Source: Nocardioides nematodiphilus
GTDB taxonomy: Bacteria; Actinomycetota; Actinomycetes; Propionibacteriales; Nocardioidaceae
Direction: 5' to 3'
Assembly: GCF_020216525.1 (NCBI RefSeq)
Contig: NZ_JAIWOY010000005.1
Coordinates: 220,216 to 284,215, forward strand
Length of the DNA: 64,000 bases
Shown: piece by piece, positions 1-8,023 of the stretch
Position numbering within the stretch: the first letter of the stretch is position 1
How the letters are laid out: each line of letters begins with the position of its first letter
Notes under the pieces: generated by a model
Seen by the model: the letters and a program-made list of their open reading frames with translations, nothing else
What the model was told of the DNA's origin: nothing
Databases searched by the model: none
Made by a program: the position numbers and the translations under genes

Positions 1-411
1 GAGTCGGTCTGGAGCGGTGCCGGATCAGGCTGCTCCACGTACAACGCGAAGCCGTCGTGGCAGACCTCGGTGACCGGCTGCGCCAAGCGCGCGATGGCGG
101 ACGTCGCGGCCGCCGCAGACCCGAGCGCGGGTGGGATGGCGGTCTACTACCCGACCAACACGACCCAGTCGACGTGGGCCCAGGTCGGGGGCACGTCGGA
201 GGCGTCGCCGATCATCGCGGCGACGTACGCGCTGGGGACCAAGACCCTGCCGTCCTACCCGGCGGCGCTGCCGTGGGCGAACTCGGGCTCGCTCAACGAC
301 GTGACCACCGGCTCCAACGGCAGCTGCTCGCCGGCGGTCTGGTGCACCGGTACGGCCCGCTGGGACGGCCCGACCGGGCTCGGCACGCCGAACGGCGCCG
401 GCGCCTTCTGA
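1..411 (+). CDS. Secreted serine peptidase, sedolisin/subtilisin type, 3' fragment
   Basis: Only the last 136 residues are in the window; the reading frame is open from base 1. The segment carries VGGTSEASPIIA, the catalytic-serine block of S8/S53 serine peptidases (GTSxASP), followed by a short Gly/Asn-rich tail ending in LGTPNGAGAF. That tail is the usual end of the peptidase domain in actinobacterial S53-like secreted proteases. Two cysteines flank a loop near the start and two more lie near the end, fitting an extracellular disulfide-bonded protein. The Asp and Glu or His catalytic residues would lie upstream, so S8 versus S53 cannot be decided here. Confidence 0.75.
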   Translation, partial: ESVWSGAGSGCSTYNAKPSWQTSVTGCAKRAMADVAAAADPSAGGMAVYYPTNTTQSTWAQVGGTSEASPIIAATYALGTKTLPSYPAALPWANSGSLNDVTTGSNGSCSPAVWCTGTARWDGPTGLGTPNGAGAF

Positions 412-426
412 CCGGCTCCAAGGCCG

Positions 427-469
427 GCGCCGTCTCCGTGCGGAATTTCTCTCCGCGCGGAGACGGCGC
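427..469 (+). terminator. Hairpin terminator after the peptidase gene
   Basis: A 17-bp stem (427-443 with 453-469, one G-T wobble) encloses a 9-nt A/T-rich loop, starting 16 nt after the peptidase stop. There is no long U-tract, which is common in high-GC actinobacteria. Confidence 0.7.
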
Positions 470-485
470 TGCCGATGTGTGAGGT

Positions 486-725
486 ATGACACTCATCCAG
501 AACCCGCACCCTCACGCCGAGGTCGTGGCCTGGACCGACGAGCGCGTGGCGATCCACCACGCGGCTGCGTGGGACGCCTGGCTGCACGGCGCCGTGGCCG
601 TGATGCACGACGGCGATCACGACATGCTGGTGGTGCCGATGGAGGAGCTGCGTGACACGGCGCAGCAGTACGCGGAGCGGCTCTACCAGCTCGGCTCCGT
701 GAAGCACCTCGCCGGCCGGGACTGA
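486..725 (+). CDS. Small hypothetical protein (79 aa)
   Basis: I do not recognise the family. The protein is soluble, acidic and His/Trp-containing (for example AIHHAAAWDAWLHG near residue 23), with no signal peptide or membrane segment. The ATG at 486 is preceded by a weak GTGAGG ribosome site. It lies between the peptidase terminator and a convergent acyltransferase, so it is probably monocistronic. Codon use is typical of the window with strong third-position GC, which supports it being real. Confidence 0.6.
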   Translation: MTLIQNPHPHAEVVAWTDERVAIHHAAAWDAWLHGAVAVMHDGDHDMLVVPMEELRDTAQQYAERLYQLGSVKHLAGRD

Positions 726-740
726 CCCGGCCGCGGCGGG

Positions 741-1532
741 CTACTTCTTCTTGCCCTTCTTGGCGGCAGCGGCTCGCTTGCTCGCCTTCTTCTCCGCGCG
801 CAGTCGACGTTCCTCGACGTACATCGCGTCGGCCTCCTCGAGGGAGGGCGCGCCGCCGCCGTACGCCTTGGGCAGCCACCAGGCGCCCGGCTCCTTGTCC
901 GGGTAGTTCGTGATCAGCCGATCGAGCATCTCGTCCATCCGGCGCTTCAGCTCCGCGGTGTCGGCCACCGGGTCACCGGTCAGGGGCATCGGCTCGCCGA
1001 CCTCGATCGCGACCGGGGTGTGGCGGCTCAGGTCGAGCTTGCGGCCCTTGGTGAGGATCCGCTGCGTGCCGAAGAGGACGACCGGGATCAGCGGGACGCC
1101 GGCGTCGGCGGCGATCCGGACCGCGCCGGTCTTGAGCTCCTTGACCACGAAGCTGCGCGAGAGCGTCGCCTCGGGGAAGATCCCGACGACCTCGCCCTCC
1201 TTGAGCTTGCGTGCGGCGACCATCATGCCCTCGGCACCGGACGCGCGGTCCACGCTGATGTGGTGGAACGAGCGCATCACCGGGCCGCCGACCGGGTGGT
1301 CGAAGACCTCCCGCTTGGCCATGAAGCGCGTCAGGCGGCCACGCTCCGCGGCCGGATAGCCGGCCATGATGTAGTCGACGAACGACAGGTGGTTGACCGC
1401 GAGCAGGGCACCGCCCTCGGTCGGGATGTGCTCCTGACCGGTCATGGTGATCTGGACGTCGCCGAGCTTGAACCAGGCGCGTGCGGCGGCGATGACGGCG
1501 GGATAGACGATGTCGACCATGGTGCTCGCCAT
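741..1532 (-). CDS. 1-acyl-sn-glycerol-3-phosphate acyltransferase (PlsC family)
   Basis: Membrane-associated acyltransferase that would transfer an acyl chain to lysophosphatidic acid or a similar glycerolipid. It has the NHxxxxD catalytic block (NHLSFVD, about residue 47) and, later, FPEATLSRS, a variant of the FPEGTRS acceptor-binding motif in which Gly is replaced by Ala. Length 263 aa is normal for the family. The C-terminus is a Lys/Ala-rich tail (KKASKRAAAAKKGKKK). The first ATG (1532) gives MASTMVDIV; a second ATG four codons later (1520) is equally possible, because neither has a clear ribosome site. Confidence 0.88.
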   Translation of the reverse strand: MASTMVDIVYPAVIAAARAWFKLGDVQITMTGQEHIPTEGGALLAVNHLSFVDYIMAGYPAAERGRLTRFMAKREVFDHPVGGPVMRSFHHISVDRASGAEGMMVAARKLKEGEVVGIFPEATLSRSFVVKELKTGAVRIAADAGVPLIPVVLFGTQRILTKGRKLDLSRHTPVAIEVGEPMPLTGDPVADTAELKRRMDEMLDRLITNYPDKEPGAWWLPKAYGGGAPSLEEADAMYVEERRLRAEKKASKRAAAAKKGKKK

Positions 1533-1775
1533 CGTGGCCGCAACCGGGCGCGAAAGCCAGTGAAACGCAGCGTAAGTGACTCGTGAGTTTTGTTCGCGGC
1601 GAATAATTCCAGGACGCGCTCAGCGGGTAGCCGTGTCCGATTCCGGTCATCGGCAGGATCGGACACATCGCTGCGGCCGAAACGGCCCGTGCCGCTTCCC
1701 AGCGCTCAATACGCTCGGCCGGCCCCCTCCGGGTGCGGGGCTCCGCCGTCCGATCCACTCTGGGAGCAGCCCCAC

Positions 1776-3920
1776 ATGTCACGTCCCTTCTTCGCGCGCG
1801 GCCTGGCCGCCAGCGCCGTCGCCGCGCTGGCCGTCACCGGTCTCGCCACCCCGGCTCACGCCGACGCCCCCTTGACCGTCAGCCTGCTCAGCCAGCTCAA
1901 CGGCAAGGCGTCGACGAGGCAGGACGTGGTGACCACGTCGACGTCCCTCCCGTTCACCCTCACCGCGCACGCCAGTGCGAACGCCGCCGTGACCTTCAGC
2001 TACCGCCCGGCCGGTGCCGACGACAGCGCGTGGGCCACCATCGGCATCCCGTTGGGCACCTCCACCGATGGCTACGTGAGTGCCGATTGGTCGGGAGCGC
2101 CGCTCGGCGTCTACGACCTTCAGGTCAGCGCCACCGATGGCACCACGACCGTCGTGGACCGGCGCCTGAACGTGCAGATCGACAACGTGACCGATGCCGT
2201 CGAGCTCGCCAACCAGTACAGCGGTCTTCCGTACTTCACGCAGCCGTACGCCTCCGCGGGAGAGACCGCGACGTACGCCACCGTCACCGGCACCACCTCG
2301 GCCACCAGCGGCGACGTCGCCCTCTCCTGGTGGGATGCGGCCGACGGTGACTTCCACGGCCAGACCAACGCCGCTGTCAGCCAGGTGACCCTGAAGGCCG
2401 GCGGCCCGTTCGGCATGCCCGGCTTCCCGCCCATGCCCTCGGTGTACGGCGGGAGCTTCAGCGGTGTCCTGGACCTCGACGGCTTCGACGTCGCACCCGG
2501 CGCGGTCGTGCCGGTGAAGGCGTTCCGCGGCACTGACGACGTCCAGCCGCTGGCGCTGGCCTCAGCGGCGCAGGCGATCACCGGCATCTCGGTCGACTTC
2601 GACGGCGTGGCCGGGGCGGGTATCACCGGACACGCGACGGTCGTCGACGCGAGCGGCCTGCCGATCCCCGGCGTCCAGGTCCGCCGCTCCGCCGACGACT
2701 CGCTCGTCGGCTATACCGACGACGCCGGCACGGTCCCGCTGACCCAGACAGCGGACTCGAGCGCGAGCTACTACGCGAACGCCAACAACGATGCCGCGTA
2801 CTTCCCGGAGGACGGTGACCGGACCGTCTCCGTCGAGTCCCCGACGTTCGCCAGCATGACGTCGGTGGAGCCGTATCTCGCCGACGGCACCGTCTTCGAC
2901 CGCGACGAGTACACCGACGGCGATCTCGCGCTCCAGGTGTACGACCAGGAGGGCGCGGCCGTGGGTGCAGGACTGACCGTCCCCTACGCGATCTACCGCT
3001 CCGGCGCCACGCCGCCCGCGCCCACGATCGGCATCACCGACGCGGACGGCAGGATCGTGATCAGCGCCGCGCTGTCGACGCCGGGCTCGTACACGCTCGC
3101 CTACGGCGAGGTGGGCAGCACCGAGACGGACAACACCGACGCCACTTTCCTGGCCGGTGACGCGACGCTCGCGCTCTCGCCGGCCTCGGGAACGGCCGCT
3201 TCGGGTGGAACCATCACCTACACCGGCACGCTCGCCATCGGCGAGGAGCCGCTGTCGGGGCGCGCGATCGACCTCTCGTACGCGCCCGACGGCACCAGCG
3301 ACGCCGGCATCGGTGCCGGCCACACACTGACCGCGCATTCCACGACCGGCGAGGACGGCACCTTCACCGTCACCGTGCAGGACCCCTCCGCCGCTGCAGC
3401 TGGCAGCGCCGCCGAGACCGGCACCCTGACCGCCACGACAGCGATGACGCCCGACTCCGAGGACAGCACGTTCGCCGGCAACGCCGACGCGACCGCGAGT
3501 GCCACGGCGCGGTTCGTCGCGGCACCCTGGGTGCCGCCGACCGACCCGCAGCCCCCGGTCACGGGTGGCGACCCCCAGCCGCCGGTCACGGGTGGGGACC
3601 CCCAGCCCCCGGTCACGGGCGGCGACCCCCAGCCCCCCGCGACCCCCGACCCGCAGAACACCGTCCAGCTCACCGGCTCGGGTCGCCAGGACCGGACCGA
3701 CCGGCTGCGCATCGTCGTGTCGCCGGACCTCGCCGGCCGCAAGGTCATCCTGCGTCGTCTGGTCCACGGCCACTGGCGCAAGGCGGCGGTGGGGCGCATC
3801 GACGAGAACGGTGTCCTGGTCCTGAAGGTCCGCGACCGCAACCGCGCCCACCGCACCACGTACAAGGTGACGGTCCTGTCGGGCGCTCACCCGACCTCGA
3901 ACACGGTCACCGTGTCGTGA
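1776..3920 (+). CDS. Large secreted repeat-containing protein (714 aa), function unknown
   Basis: The ATG at 1776 follows a GGGAG ribosome site and gives a clear Sec signal peptide (MSRPFFARGLAA...ATPAHADA). The mature protein is Thr/Ser/Asp-rich and reads as a chain of bacterial Ig-like or carboxypeptidase-regulatory-like beta domains, for example the stretch GYTDDAGTVPLTQT. Near residue 590 there is a Pro-rich spacer of tandem DPQPPVTGG units, then a basic C-terminal domain of about 90 residues ending TSNTVTVS. There is no LPXTG sorting signal or C-terminal membrane anchor, so it is probably released or bound to the wall non-covalently. Its stop overlaps the next start. Confidence 0.7.
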   Translation: MSRPFFARGLAASAVAALAVTGLATPAHADAPLTVSLLSQLNGKASTRQDVVTTSTSLPFTLTAHASANAAVTFSYRPAGADDSAWATIGIPLGTSTDGYVSADWSGAPLGVYDLQVSATDGTTTVVDRRLNVQIDNVTDAVELANQYSGLPYFTQPYASAGETATYATVTGTTSATSGDVALSWWDAADGDFHGQTNAAVSQVTLKAGGPFGMPGFPPMPSVYGGSFSGVLDLDGFDVAPGAVVPVKAFRGTDDVQPLALASAAQAITGISVDFDGVAGAGITGHATVVDASGLPIPGVQVRRSADDSLVGYTDDAGTVPLTQTADSSASYYANANNDAAYFPEDGDRTVSVESPTFASMTSVEPYLADGTVFDRDEYTDGDLALQVYDQEGAAVGAGLTVPYAIYRSGATPPAPTIGITDADGRIVISAALSTPGSYTLAYGEVGSTETDNTDATFLAGDATLALSPASGTAASGGTITYTGTLAIGEEPLSGRAIDLSYAPDGTSDAGIGAGHTLTAHSTTGEDGTFTVTVQDPSAAAAGSAAETGTLTATTAMTPDSEDSTFAGNADATASATARFVAAPWVPPTDPQPPVTGGDPQPPVTGGDPQPPVTGGDPQPPATPDPQNTVQLTGSGRQDRTDRLRIVVSPDLAGRKVILRRLVHGHWRKAAVGRIDENGVLVLKVRDRNRAHRTTYKVTVLSGAHPTSNTVTVS
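3543..3650 (+). repeat. 27-bp tandem repeat encoding DPQPPVTGG
   Basis: Three in-frame copies of a 9-residue unit (DPQPPVTGG) and a fourth degenerate copy (DPQPPATPD) form a proline-rich linker between the beta-domain region and the basic C-terminal domain of the secreted protein. Copies differ at synonymous positions, so the array is not a very recent expansion. Confidence 0.9.
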
Positions 3921-4822
3921 GTCAGGTGACGGTCCGGCCGATGGCCGCGTCCCAGCTCGAGCAGTGGCGTGCCGCCCGCGCATCGGCGGGCACGCCACTG
4001 CCCGACGCGGGGGCCGAGCGGGAGGCCGTGACCGTCACGGTGGACGGCGTCGAGGTCGGCGGGGCGGTACTGGCGTACTCCGCCGAGCCCTCCGGCCGGC
4101 GCTGCGCCGTCCTCCTCCTGCAGACCACCGTGCCGTACGACGCCGTCGACCGCTGGACGGCGATCGCCCGCGGTCTCGAGGACTATGCCCGCCGACGGGC
4201 CGCGACCGAGATCACGACCGCCGTCGCCCCGGCCCTCGCGGCGGCGTTCGGCCACGCCGGATTCCTGGCGACCATGCTCGGGGCGGAGCGTCCGTTCGGT
4301 CCGAACGGCTGGGCCGAGCTCCACGACGACGGCAGGGTGACGGTGCGTCCGATGGACCTCGCCGAGCGACAGCGGTTCGTCGGGGAGCTCCGCGAGCTGA
4401 TGCTCAGCGGCATGACCCGGGCCGGGGTCGTCGAGCCCGGCAGCCCGAGCCTCGAGGAGCTAAAGACTCGGCTCGTGCCCCTGCTCGAGGATCCGCTCCC
4501 CGCGGACCAGCTGGTGCTCACCGCCCTCATCGACGGGGCACCCGGCGGTGGCCTGTGGGCGACCCTCGCCCCGGTCGACGGCGGCAGGGAGATCCACGCC
4601 CATGCCCTGCAGATCGATGCGGAGCACCGCGGCCGGGGTCTCGGCCGGTCGTTCCTGAGCGCACTGAACACCTATGTGGCCCCACTCGGTGCCCGCGGTG
4701 TCCGGCTGCGGGTCTACGGCTTCGACCGGCGCGCCCAGCAGCTTTTCGGTGTCACCCAGGACACCGTCGAGGAGATCCACCTGCGCAAGGACATCGCCGC
4801 GGAGGACGCGGCCCTACGCTGA
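3917..4822 (+). CDS. GNAT family N-acetyltransferase (301 aa)
   Basis: The C-terminal half carries the acetyl-CoA binding motif A (DAEHRGRGLGRSFL, about residue 235) and a typical C-terminal GNAT strand-helix. The N-terminal 150 residues look like a second, degenerate GNAT-like domain, so this is a two-domain member of unknown acceptor. The GTG start at 3917 overlaps the upstream stop as GTGA, implying translational coupling to the secreted repeat protein. That is an odd pairing with no obvious functional link. Confidence 0.78.
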   Translation: MSQVTVRPMAASQLEQWRAARASAGTPLPDAGAEREAVTVTVDGVEVGGAVLAYSAEPSGRRCAVLLLQTTVPYDAVDRWTAIARGLEDYARRRAATEITTAVAPALAAAFGHAGFLATMLGAERPFGPNGWAELHDDGRVTVRPMDLAERQRFVGELRELMLSGMTRAGVVEPGSPSLEELKTRLVPLLEDPLPADQLVLTALIDGAPGGGLWATLAPVDGGREIHAHALQIDAEHRGRGLGRSFLSALNTYVAPLGARGVRLRVYGFDRRAQQLFGVTQDTVEEIHLRKDIAAEDAALR

Positions 4823-4826
4823 GCCC

Positions 4827-5486
4827 ATGGTGAAGTGGCGCGGCCGCGATGTGAGCGACACCTGGCGGCTCGATCATCCGTGGGCAAGCGTCTACTCCTT
4901 CGGGATGGCGCACCGACCGATCGCGCGTACGGCCGGGGTGGTCGGCTTCGGCACCGACTTCGACCGGATGTACGACGCCATCGCCTCGATCGGCGACCTG
5001 CCCGCCGGGTCCACCGTCCTCGACGTGCCCTGCGGGGGTGGGGTCGCGCTGCGCGGGCTGGTCGGCGCGCGCCGGATCCGCTACGTCGCCGCCGACATCT
5101 CGATCGCGATGCTGGCGCGCACCCGACGTACGGCCGCGGGTCTCGGTGTCGAGGTGGAGCCGGTGGAGGCCGACGTCGCCGACCTGCCGATGGAGGACCG
5201 GTCGGTCGACCTCACCCTCAGTCTCACCGGCCTGCACTGCTTCCCCGATCCGCGGGCCGCGATCCGCGAGATCGCCCGCGTCACCCGCGACCGGATCGAG
5301 CTGAGCTGGCTGCGCTCGGATGCCGGCCTGCGGTACCGCCCCATCCTGATCGCCGGGCGGGCCGGCGGCCTCGTCGGACGCTCCGCCACCGCGGACGAGG
5401 TGGGGCTGTGGCTCGCGGAGTGCGGCTTCGACGCTGAGATCCGCATCGAGGGCGCGTTCGCGTACGCCTCCGCACGGCGGGGGTAG
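4827..5486 (+). CDS. Class I SAM-dependent methyltransferase (219 aa)
   Basis: The glycine-rich SAM motif VLDVPCGGGVAL (about residue 61) is followed by an acidic residue at the end of strand 2 (AADISIAML) and by DVADLPMEDRSVDL, the motif-II region of type-11 methyltransferases. The acceptor is unknown; ubiquinone- or lipid-type methylases look like this. The ATG at 4827 sits six bases after a TACGCT -10 element, so the gene is probably transcribed as a leaderless mRNA from a promoter inside the end of the GNAT gene. Confidence 0.82.
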   Translation: MVKWRGRDVSDTWRLDHPWASVYSFGMAHRPIARTAGVVGFGTDFDRMYDAIASIGDLPAGSTVLDVPCGGGVALRGLVGARRIRYVAADISIAMLARTRRTAAGLGVEVEPVEADVADLPMEDRSVDLTLSLTGLHCFPDPRAAIREIARVTRDRIELSWLRSDAGLRYRPILIAGRAGGLVGRSATADEVGLWLAECGFDAEIRIEGAFAYASARRG

Positions 5487-5537
5487 AGGGCGATTCGGTG
5501 GGACCGGAGCAGATCGGGTAATGTCCGGTCACGGCTT

Positions 5538-5614
5538 GGCCAGATAGCTCAGTTGGTACGAGCGATCGACTGAAAATCGATAGGTCGGCGGTTCGACCCC
5601 GCCTCTGGCCACCA
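5538..5614 (+). tRNA. tRNA-Phe (GAA)
   Basis: A complete cloverleaf: 7-bp acceptor stem GGCCAGA/TCTGGCC, anticodon loop CTGAAAA, T-loop GTTCGAC, and an encoded CCA tail at 5612-5614. An intrinsic terminator follows immediately. Confidence 0.95.
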
Positions 5615-5618
5615 CCAC

Positions 5619-5650
5619 AGAAGGCCCCCGAGTCCACTCGGGGGCCTTCT
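5619..5650 (+). terminator. Intrinsic terminator of tRNA-Phe
   Basis: A perfect 15-bp inverted repeat (5619-5633 with 5636-5650) starts four bases after the tRNA CCA end. Confidence 0.85.
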
Positions 5651-5688
5651 GCGTCGCCGCGGCCGCACGGTGTGGAACGATTCCCGCC

Positions 5689-6447
5689 GTGGCCGAGCGC
5701 GTCAGTTTCTCCAGCTCCACCGGACCAATGCTGTCCGGACTGATCGACCTCCCGCAGGGCGAGGTGCGCGGCTGGGGCGTCTTCTCGCACGGCTTCACCT
5801 TGGGCAAGGACTGTCCAGCAGCCGCGCGGATCTGCCGCCAGCTCGCCAGCGAGGGCATCGGGATGCTCCGCTTCGACAACCTCGGCCTCGGCGATTCCGA
5901 GGGCGACTGGGGCGACGGCTCGTTCACGGTGAAGGTCGCCGACACCGTACGAGCGCTGGCGTTCATGACCGAGCGCGGCACGCCCGCGCGGCTGCTGGTG
6001 GGTCACTCCTTCGGCGGCTGCGCGGTCCTCGCGGCGGCGAAGCAGGTCGCGAGCGTCGCCGCGGTCGCGACCATCGGCGCCCCGTCCGACCCGAGCCGCA
6101 CCGAGCACCAGTACGACGCCGTCGTCGACCGCGTCCTCGCTGACGGCGAGGCGCAGTGGCTGGTCGGCGGCACGAAGGCACTGACGCTGAAGCGCGCGTT
6201 CGTCGAGGACGTCCGGGCCGCGGACCTCAACGACGTGATACCGACGCTGGGCCGACCGCTGCTGGTGATGCACTCGCCGACCGACGACACCGTGCCGATC
6301 GAGAACGCCAGCCGGATCTTCCGGCTCGCCCAGCACCCGCGCAGCTTCGTCTCGCTCGAGGGCTCCGACCACCTCCTGATGGTGCCGGGCCAGGCGCAGC
6401 GGGCCGCGCGGATCGTCAGCGCCTGGGCCGATCCCTACCTCGACTAG
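5689..6447 (+). CDS. Alpha/beta hydrolase (252 aa)
   Basis: Serine hydrolase with the nucleophile elbow GHSFGG (Ser107), an oxyanion-side FSHGFTLGKD, a candidate acid in HSPTDDTVP and a catalytic His in EGSDHLLM near the C-terminus. It matches the hydrolase half of alpha/beta hydrolase-OsmC fusion proteins (RFDNLGLGDSEGDW), but the OsmC redox domain is absent. The substrate is unknown. The GTG at 5689 is the only sensible start after the tRNA terminator; an AACGAT element 7 nt upstream may be a weak -10. Confidence 0.85.
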   Translation: MAERVSFSSSTGPMLSGLIDLPQGEVRGWGVFSHGFTLGKDCPAAARICRQLASEGIGMLRFDNLGLGDSEGDWGDGSFTVKVADTVRALAFMTERGTPARLLVGHSFGGCAVLAAAKQVASVAAVATIGAPSDPSRTEHQYDAVVDRVLADGEAQWLVGGTKALTLKRAFVEDVRAADLNDVIPTLGRPLLVMHSPTDDTVPIENASRIFRLAQHPRSFVSLEGSDHLLMVPGQAQRAARIVSAWADPYLD

Positions 6448-6489
6448 TCGTCCTTGACGCGTGGCGGGGCCTGGGGGAGCGTGGCCCGC

Positions 6490-7260
6490 ATGACCACGAT
6501 CGCGGTGCTGGGTCTCGGGGAGGCCGGGACGTTGTTCGCGGCCGACCTGGTGGCGGCCGGGGTGGACGTACGGGCCTTCGACCCGGTCGCTCCGGCGCCG
6601 ACGGGCGTGGTGACCTGCGCGGGCGAGGCCGAGACGGTAGCCGGTGCCGACATCGTGCTGAGCATCAACACCACCGGGGTGGCGCTCGAGGTGGCCCGTG
6701 CGGCCGCACCGGCCTGCAGACCGGGCACCATCTACGCCGATCTCAACTCGGCGTCCCCCGACCGCAAGCGCGAGATCGCCGAGCTGCTGCCCGTCGGGGT
6801 CGACTTCGTGGACGGAGTGCTGATGTCGACGGTGCCGGGCAAGGGGCTCTACGTGCCGATCGCGGTCTCCGGGCCGGGGGCCGCACTCTTCGCGGACCTG
6901 ATGAGCCAGCTCGGCGCGAAGGTCGAGGTGGTCGGCGACGAGCCCGGCGAGGCGGCCACGCGCAAGCTGGTCCGCAGCGTCTTCTTCAAGGGCCTCGCAG
7001 CCGCCGTCACCGAGAGCGTCGCCGCCGCCCGGGCCGCCGGCATCGAGGACGCCATCCGTGGCGACATCGGTGCCGAGCTCGCGGAGGCCGACGCCGGACT
7101 GGTCGACGTCCTGCTCAACGGCAGCCGGACGCATGCCGCCCGCCGCGCCCTGGAGATGGAGTCCGCGATCGCGCTGCTCGACGAGCTCGGCGTCCCCTCC
7201 CGGGTCAGCACCGCCAGCCGTGACTGGCTGCGCGACCTGGAGCAGGCCCGCGATGAGTGA
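6490..7260 (+). CDS. NAD(P)-binding 6-phosphogluconate dehydrogenase-like oxidoreductase (256 aa)
   Basis: The N-terminal Rossmann fold has VLGLGEAGTLFAADL (GxGxxG) and the beta-hydroxyacid dehydrogenase arrangement, including DFVDGVLMSTVPGKG. A C-terminal all-helical part resembles the DUF1932 / 6PGDH-related domain. The substrate is not predictable; these proteins reduce or oxidise hydroxy acids. The ATG at 6490 follows a GGGGGAG ribosome site, and its stop overlaps the next gene by 8 nt, indicating a two-gene operon. Confidence 0.8.
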   Translation: MTTIAVLGLGEAGTLFAADLVAAGVDVRAFDPVAPAPTGVVTCAGEAETVAGADIVLSINTTGVALEVARAAAPACRPGTIYADLNSASPDRKREIAELLPVGVDFVDGVLMSTVPGKGLYVPIAVSGPGAALFADLMSQLGAKVEVVGDEPGEAATRKLVRSVFFKGLAAAVTESVAAARAAGIEDAIRGDIGAELAEADAGLVDVLLNGSRTHAARRALEMESAIALLDELGVPSRVSTASRDWLRDLEQARDE

Positions 7261-7786
7261 GATGCCCGTGACCGACCCGACGGGTCCGACGACGCCCGCC
7301 GAACCGACCGATGAGCTCCCCGCGTCCGCGTGGGGTGTCGGATGGGCGTTCCTCGGCACCCAGCTGTTCGGGCTGATGCGCCGGGGCCTCACCGGCGCCG
7401 ATGCGCCCTGGGCGTTCCTCTCGATGGTGCTCTCTGCGGCCGTCGTCGCCTGGTTCGCGGCCGGGGTGCTTCGAGCGCGTCCGCTGCGAACCGGTTTCGT
7501 CTGGGTGATCCTCGTCCTGGGGCTGCTGCTTGAGCTCATCAGCCTGCTCGCCGAGCCTCGGCTCGGCGACTGGTTCGAGCTGGTCGTCTCGACGATCCCG
7601 GTGCTGGCTCTCGCGAGCTTCTGTCGCAGCCCCTACTTCGCCGAGCAGCGCAGCCTCGGGGCCGACGCGTCGTTCGTACGCCCCGCTATCGGCGGCGTCC
7701 TGGCCCTCGCAGTCGTCACCGGCGCCCTCGGCGGCATCACCGACCGCGTGGACGACAGCGGCACCCAGATCCACATCGGCCTCTGA
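7253..7786 (+). CDS. Four-helix integral membrane protein, unknown function (177 aa)
   Basis: After a short acidic/Pro-Thr N-terminus (about 30 residues) there are four hydrophobic segments, at about residues 55-80, 88-105, 112-125 and 145-160. No catalytic motif is visible. The ATG at 7253 overlaps the oxidoreductase stop (ATGAGTGA), so the two are translated together. I do not recognise the family. Confidence 0.7.
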   Translation: MSEMPVTDPTGPTTPAEPTDELPASAWGVGWAFLGTQLFGLMRRGLTGADAPWAFLSMVLSAAVVAWFAAGVLRARPLRTGFVWVILVLGLLLELISLLAEPRLGDWFELVVSTIPVLALASFCRSPYFAEQRSLGADASFVRPAIGGVLALAVVTGALGGITDRVDDSGTQIHIGL

Positions 7787-7840
7787 GCCTGTGGGTTGGG
7801 GACGCCCCGCGCCCACCCCTTATGCTGAGCGACGCTTCAC

Positions 7841-7913
7841 GCCCCGTTCGTCTAGCGGCCCAGGACCCCGCCCTTTCACGGCGGTAGCGCCGGTTCGAAT
7901 CCGGTACGGGGTA
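7841..7913 (+). tRNA. tRNA-Glu (TTC)
   Basis: Cloverleaf with acceptor stem GCCCCGT/ACGGGGT, anticodon loop CTTTCAC (TTC) and T-loop GTTCGAAT. CCA is not encoded. A TATGCT -10 element lies about 20 bp upstream and a strong terminator follows. Confidence 0.95.
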
Positions 7914-7921
7914 CGACAGCG

Positions 7922-7957
7922 AACGTCCCGATCCGCCTCGCGGATCGGGACGTTTTT
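7922..7957 (+). terminator. Intrinsic terminator of tRNA-Glu
   Basis: A perfect 15-bp stem (7922-7936 with 7940-7954), a CTC loop and a T-run to 7957. Confidence 0.92.
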
Positions 7958-8023
7958 ACCTTCGGGCGCCGGGTGGGCTCAGATTCGCCTCAGGGTGTCC
8001 GATATCCGGACGTGCGGGCCAAG

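Noticed and set aside
973..1782. 269-residue minus-strand frame overlapping plsC
   Set aside because: Arg/Gly-rich out-of-frame translation of plsC; the true frame carries NHxxxxD.
3543..3650. LPXTG-type sorting signal (PPVTGG repeats)
   Set aside because: The motif is internal, repeated, and not followed by a membrane helix and basic tail.
5281..7539. 752-residue minus-strand open frame
   Set aside because: It runs antisense to the methyltransferase, tRNA-Phe, hydrolase and oxidoreductase genes, all with clear motifs. It is a GC-driven shadow.
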